Below are positions 59,764 through 64,000 of a DNA stretch of 64,000 nucleotides, piece by piece. A model generated the notes under the pieces. It ran no database searches. It was not told the DNA's origin and saw only the letters and a program-made list of their open reading frames with translations. The translations under genes and the position numbers were made by a program. Each line of letters begins with the position of its first letter. Position 1 is the stretch's first letter. Origin of the DNA: Syncephalis plumigaleata (Eukaryota; Zoopagomycota; Zoopagomycetes; Zoopagales; Piptocephalidaceae); the NCBI GenBank assembly GCA_025201365.1, contig JAIXMF010000008.1:744001-808000 (forward strand), given 5' to 3'.

Positions 59764-60660
59764 ATGAAGGTCTCCGTTTCTGTTTTGGCTGCTATCGCCC
59801 TTTCGGTCACCGTTGCCCAGTCGGTCAATGCTGACATCGACTATAATGTAGTTGCTTGCGAAGTTAATAAATTCCGTGAAAGCCAGGGCCGCAAGCCCGT
59901 TCGTGTCAGTACAGGTTTGAGCGGCGCCGCCAAAGCTTACAGCTCTCTGATGTCGAGGTTCATCTCTCCTGGTTCCGCGCCCATTCACAATCTATTAGGC
60001 GTTGATTTCACCACTAGATTAAACGGAATTTTGAGCGCTCTCGGTCTAAGCATGCCATACGAGAACATCTCCAATGGCGCGGCCGACGAGAAGGCGGTAG
60101 TTAAGGATTGGATCGACTCGCCAGGACATCGTAGCAACATCTTGTCCGACTCCACCGATATGGGTATCGGTATGGTTGAGAAGGACGGCAACAAATACTG
60201 GACTCAGATCTTTGCCACCGATAATCAAAAGCACGACTACCCAGTCTGTCCCGGTAATGCTCCGGCTCCAGAGCCAAAACCTGCCCCTGCTCCTGAACCA
60301 AAGCCTGCTCCTGCTCCTGAGACAAAGCCCGCTCCAGTCCCAGAGACGAAGCCTGCTCCAGCTCCTGCTCCTGAGCCAGCTTATACTCCAGCTCCAGTGC
60401 CTGCTCCTGAGCCAGCTTATACTCCAGCTCCAGTCCCAGCTCCAGAAGCCCCAGCTCCTCACACTAAGCCACGCAAGTGCCACAAGAAGCAAAAGCAATG
60501 CACCGACGGTGAAAGCAAATGCACTAATGGTGAAATCTCTCACTGCCGTCATGGTCGTTGGGAGACCGCACCATGCCCATCCAACCATTACTGCAAGATT
60601 GACTCACCTGTCAAGGCTTGCTGCGCTGTTGTACCCGCCCCTCCTACATCCGCTTACTAG
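59764..60660 (+). CDS. Secreted CAP/PR-1 protein with Pro-rich stalk and Cys-rich tail
   Basis: 298 aa, no intron. Signal peptide MKVSVSVLAAIALSVTVAQS to about residue 23. CAP domain ~26-155: YNVVACEVNKFRESQGRKPV, AAKAYSSLMSRF, YENISNGAADEKAVVKDWID, SPGHRSNILSDSTDMGIGMV and YWTQIFA. The His of SPGHRSNIL and the Glu of YENI are conserved; the first His of the classic site is not evident. Residues ~165-238 are PAPxPEPKPAPA-type repeats. The tail has eight Cys: KCHKKQKQCTDGESKC, NGEISHCRHGRWETAPCP and YCKIDSPVKACC, resembling fungal CBM19-like chitin-binding modules. CAP proteins bind sterols/lipids; with this tail, wall attachment is inferred. Confidence 0.9.
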   Translation: MKVSVSVLAAIALSVTVAQSVNADIDYNVVACEVNKFRESQGRKPVRVSTGLSGAAKAYSSLMSRFISPGSAPIHNLLGVDFTTRLNGILSALGLSMPYENISNGAADEKAVVKDWIDSPGHRSNILSDSTDMGIGMVEKDGNKYWTQIFATDNQKHDYPVCPGNAPAPEPKPAPAPEPKPAPAPETKPAPVPETKPAPAPAPEPAYTPAPVPAPEPAYTPAPVPAPEAPAPHTKPRKCHKKQKQCTDGESKCTNGEISHCRHGRWETAPCPSNHYCKIDSPVKACCAVVPAPPTSAY

Positions 60661-61511
60661 ATTATTACATTAGCAAGTCTTTAATTGCTATTGGTGAACA
60701 AGTAATATAATACGCAATAATATAAGGCGTGTGTAGTATGTGTATGTGTGCTTGTGCTTGTCTGTGTGATTCCTTCTTACACTCTAATTATAAATCCCCT
60801 TCCTATCCGCTATGGTTTACCTACCTTCTTCTTCTTTCCTTTCTTCTCCCTCCTCGTACTTATCTATTCTGCTACTTGTTGTGCACACATATCTTATCGG
60901 TATGTGTGTATATGTGTATGTATGTATGGATATGTGTACGAGTTGTGACAAAGCAAGAGAGAAAGGGAAAGTAAATTTGTCAAAGAGTAATACGCGTGCG
61001 TATACGTACATTACATGATTCTCGATGGACGCAATATAGATATTTACTATATATCACAGTAGCCGTCAAAAGTAAAGTAGTTTTCTCCGTATATCATCAT
61101 CTCCTTCTCATGTAATAAGCATGTGTGTGTGTGTGTCTATGTATCCTGTTATCATTGCAATGTCCTTATATCATTATTACATCATGTTAACAGTAGTAAT
61201 TAATGATGTTTACGATAATAATGGTGCTAACAATTGAATAGATTATTTATTAATATACTGCAAAATTTAAAAGATAAATGTGCTAATCGGTTGGAAAACC
61301 CTGTATTTAACGTGATAGGAAGCAACTATTGAAGCAAGAACCTAAAGGAAAAAAGCGCTTAGAGAACAATACTGCCATTAGACTGACAATGGTGTCAATG
61401 TAGAATCATACAAATGTAGCTAGCAGTTGGTCGACCATCCATAATAATTAGATGTCGTGTTCTTTTTTTGCTCTCCTTTAATAATTGTATTTCTCTTGCT
61501 TCTATGACATC
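60661..61511. other. Intergenic region between CAP gene and terminal gene
   Basis: 0.85 kb with GT-rich runs (60725-60770, 60900-60945, 61123-61135), AT-rich sequence, and a mariner-like end at 61285-61305. No gene supported. Confidence 0.45.
61285..61305. repeat. Solo Tc1/mariner-like terminal motif
   Basis: On the - strand reads TACAGGGTTTTCCAACCGAT, a classic-looking Tc1/mariner end starting at a TA. It lies in the same orientation as the 56669-56690 motif, so the two cannot be the paired ends of one element. Confidence 0.4.
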
Positions 61512-64000
61512 ATGTGGCAACCTGTCGACTCGTCATCCGCGCATTCTAGCAAAGCACTACCAAAGGAACCGAGTAATCTCGAGGATTCACAAAACAAGTT
61601 AGGCGCTACTTCGTCTAGCACGGAGACTGACCATACAAATCCCGCTACAACGGAGGAATCAAACAGTCGAGCCGCTATCCTTAGTTCACCAAGACGTAGC
61701 GAGGGTCAGAAGCAGCGTGGCACGGTGGTGCAAAGTCATAAACGTACAGACGATGAGCAGTTAAACTCTAGTTCCGCGGATGCTAGTACGTCACCGTTAC
61801 TGACGCGTGTCAAATCTCCGTCTAACGTGGCATGGTCAGCGGTATTACCACCGTCGAAACGAGATACAACCGATGCTACCCTAGAAGAGATACCGACAAA
61901 TACCAATGTAGTATATAATGTGGAGAGGGATACAGCTCGCGATAACCTTGATCATTCGACGAACAATCCAAATCCAACATCTATTGCACCATCATCTGAC
62001 AATGATCCGAATAATCATGAATTTATAATGTCAAGTAAGTAGATGATAGTTATAATAGTATCATTATCATTATTAATCTGTATATACATGTATATATATA
62101 TATATTAGCATCAGAAGAGATACCTACAACAGATACACATTCAACTGGTGTATTCCATCATAATATGCAATGGCCTCAACGACGATTATTTACATTGGAG
62201 GAGGAACGTTCAAAGGATTTATCGAGTGTATGTTTAGATCCAGCGGGTGAACAGGATAATCACAATACAGCTATAGAACAATCGGTTACTGCAAAACCTA
62301 TCGATGATCATTTACCTTCACTGCCATCTAACATTGAAATGGATCGTTACTTGAGCAAATCTGAAGCCAATTCATCGATCGATTCTCATCATTCTGCACC
62401 AGTTGAGGCATCAGCTAGCGTGATTATCGAAGAAGCAATAACTAATCAGGCAGATCTACACGACCATACAAATGAACAACTAGCTAGAACACCCGTTCTT
62501 GATGCATTACCTAAAGATCAAACGGCAGAGGATGATGTGCTAACAGAAAACAAACAGCACTTGGATCCACACACACCATTACGACAGGATAATCACCGCA
62601 AGGTATCCTATGTGTCATCACCGTTACTCCATTGGGATGCATCGCCATTACATGAAGCATCAGGCAGTGCATTGACAAAACTACCTGGACAGCATGCTCC
62701 ACCTTCGCAGAATGCATTAGCACATTATCAAATGGCCGATACAGATGATAGTGTAGCGGAGGCAACCAACATACGTGATCAGATGACATCAACGGCAGAT
62801 ATCGAATTGACGAACAACAACTCAACCATCTCGCAATTGCCCACCGTCGAGAATGACATGACCATCGAAGTGTCAGAGGAACTAGAACATAGAATAGACA
62901 CTAGCATCAATCTGCCAATCAATGGAATGATCAATAGACAGGATCCTATTAGTGTGAATGCACGTAACTTACCACAAGAATCGATCGCTTTTTTGTCATC
63001 AGCCATTCCAATGAACGACACGTACATTCCTGCTATAAGCCTACCCAATCGACCGAATACCGCCAATTTGACATCATCCGCATCGGCACCACATACGCCA
63101 ACTCGTCGTCCATTGTCAACACCTGCTTGGCAGCCTGTATCTGCTAGACCTGCAGGAGTATCCGATAAGAAGGTGCTATTCAACGATGAATTCGATGATG
63201 ATAAACGAGAAAGAACAAACAGATCAACAAAAGAAGAACAAGAGCAAGAAGACAAAGACAAAGACAAAGAAGGAACTGATCATTATGATGACATGATTGT
63301 AAGAAAACATCATACAGTTGATCCATTTACGCGTGTCAATGATGATCAGCATAGCAATAACACTAATAATGATAATAATAACACGATCAAATCAAAAGCT
63401 GTAAAAGCAGCCTCAGCGCATGGAACACCGGCAACTTCACCAAGGAAGCAACAAGAAGGCGTACCGATGAATGGCGACCTAAGATTGTCCATGCTATCAG
63501 ATTCAGCGGAAGTTATGGGTAAAGCACCGGATAGAAAACAACATTTGGCACAGTTGTCTCGACGAGCAAATATGCTGAAAATGCGTCAATCTACATGTAA
63601 GCAACGATAATTGCTCATCTAAATATACAATGATAGTCATACTAACATCAATAACTTTGTATATAGCATCTGTACCAGGATTATCCAATAATGCCGAGTC
63701 TAGTACATCGGCACTAGCATCGAAGAGTGTCAATAATTATGAAGCGAAACCATTATTTGCACCAATGAAATCGAGCGATATACGTAAAAAGCTTGAATTC
63801 GCATCCAACACGATGACAATCAATCCTATAACGACTGAGACAATAAACTACGTGCCAATGTTGGATGAATTTTCACCTCGTTCTATGGCAGCATCCACTC
63901 ATTTTGCTGGTGAAGTGGTAGTTGATACCACATCTAATACAACAGCACCATTATGGCCATTGGAACAATCGGGACAACAACAACAACAGCAGCAACAGCA
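61512..64000 (+). CDS. Large low-complexity protein, partial (3' end beyond window)
   Basis: Not recognised. Exons 61512-62034, 62109-63596 and 63666 to beyond the window; the introns are GT-AG and splicing keeps the frame open. Start MWQPVDSSSAHSSKALPKEP; an ATG nine codons upstream (61485) is possible. At least 690 residues, rich in Ser, Thr, Asn, Asp and Gln, with many SP/TP sites (SSPRRS, PHTPTRRPLSTPAWQPVSA, TPATSPRKQ), an acidic/basic run around 63190-63270 and a Gln run at the window edge. Short ordered-looking motifs: KVLFNDEFDDD, HLAQLSRRANMLKMRQST and SSDIRKKLEFASNTM. It looks like a disordered phospho-regulated protein (cell cycle, cytoskeletal or transcription). No domain supports a specific role. 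Confidence 0.65.

Noticed and set aside
1-64000. tRNA or rRNA genes
   Set aside because: No TPsiC-type GTTCRANNC box with matching A box and acceptor pairing was found by eye; a covariance-model scan would be needed to exclude small RNAs.

Overview
The window is nuclear DNA of a fungus with short, mostly 45-120 bp spliceosomal introns ending in (T)TAG, AT-rich spacers full of simple repeats, and pyrimidine tracts upstream of many genes. A Golgi UPF0658 protein, a Mep/Amt ammonium transporter, Kha1-type K+/H+ exchange and a Cys-rich chitin-binding-like tail point to Fungi. A GH46 chitosanase, a ZWILCH subunit (RZZ kinetochore complex), a CCDC6-like protein and an AT-AC (U12-type) intron point away from Dikarya, towards an early-diverging, zygomycete-grade lineage. 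The lineage is an inference; the gene calls rest on visible motifs.

Layout. 0.5-3.1 kb: KHA1-like antiporter (+). 3.5-6.1: PheRS beta (-), divergent from ornithine aminotransferase (+, 7-9.1). 10.4-12.1: UPF0658 Golgi protein (+). 12.4-13.5: THOC5 (+). 13.9-15.0: secreted GH46 chitosanase (+). 15.3-16.8: unknown coiled-coil protein (-). 19.1-20.5: DNAJB12/14-type ER J-protein (+). 21.6-30.8: a large inverted repeat, two ~3.7 kb near-identical arms around a 1.9 kb loop. Each arm carries a copy of a signal peptide / FN2-like / TM / SH3 gene; the loop holds a RAD51D paralogue. 33.8-36.7: ZWILCH (-), head to head with a PLP aminodeoxychorismate lyase-like gene (36.9-38.0 +). 38.1-39.9: CCDC6 family (-). 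40.8-41.7: RG-rich protein (-). 44.3-45.5: unknown secreted protein (-). 46.5-47.5: ELP6 (+). 47.7-48.4: deleted aldo-keto reductase (-). 48.7-50.6: FAD monooxygenase (-). 51.1-52.7: SNAP-family protein with an extra N-terminal domain (-). 53.1-54.1: RPL42 (+). 54.5-55.8: ammonium transporter (-). 56.8-58.4: MTG1 GTPase (+) with an AT-AC intron. 59.8-60.7: CAP/PR-1 secreted protein (+). 61.5-end: unknown low-complexity protein (+, runs off the window).

Most genes are unrelated housekeeping genes rather than a cluster. The unit that hangs together is the inverted repeat. Both receptor-like genes share the signal peptide, the SH3 end and more than 1.5 kb of noncoding flank almost base for base, yet their extracellular parts are strongly diverged. 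That mosaic, wrapped exactly around a recombinase-family gene, is the best candidate for something undescribed.

Quality note. About fifteen one-base frame breaks, all of the missing-base kind, occur in eight genes between 0.8 and 40 kb. None were seen from 40 kb on. This looks more like consensus error in part of the assembly than eight dead genes.
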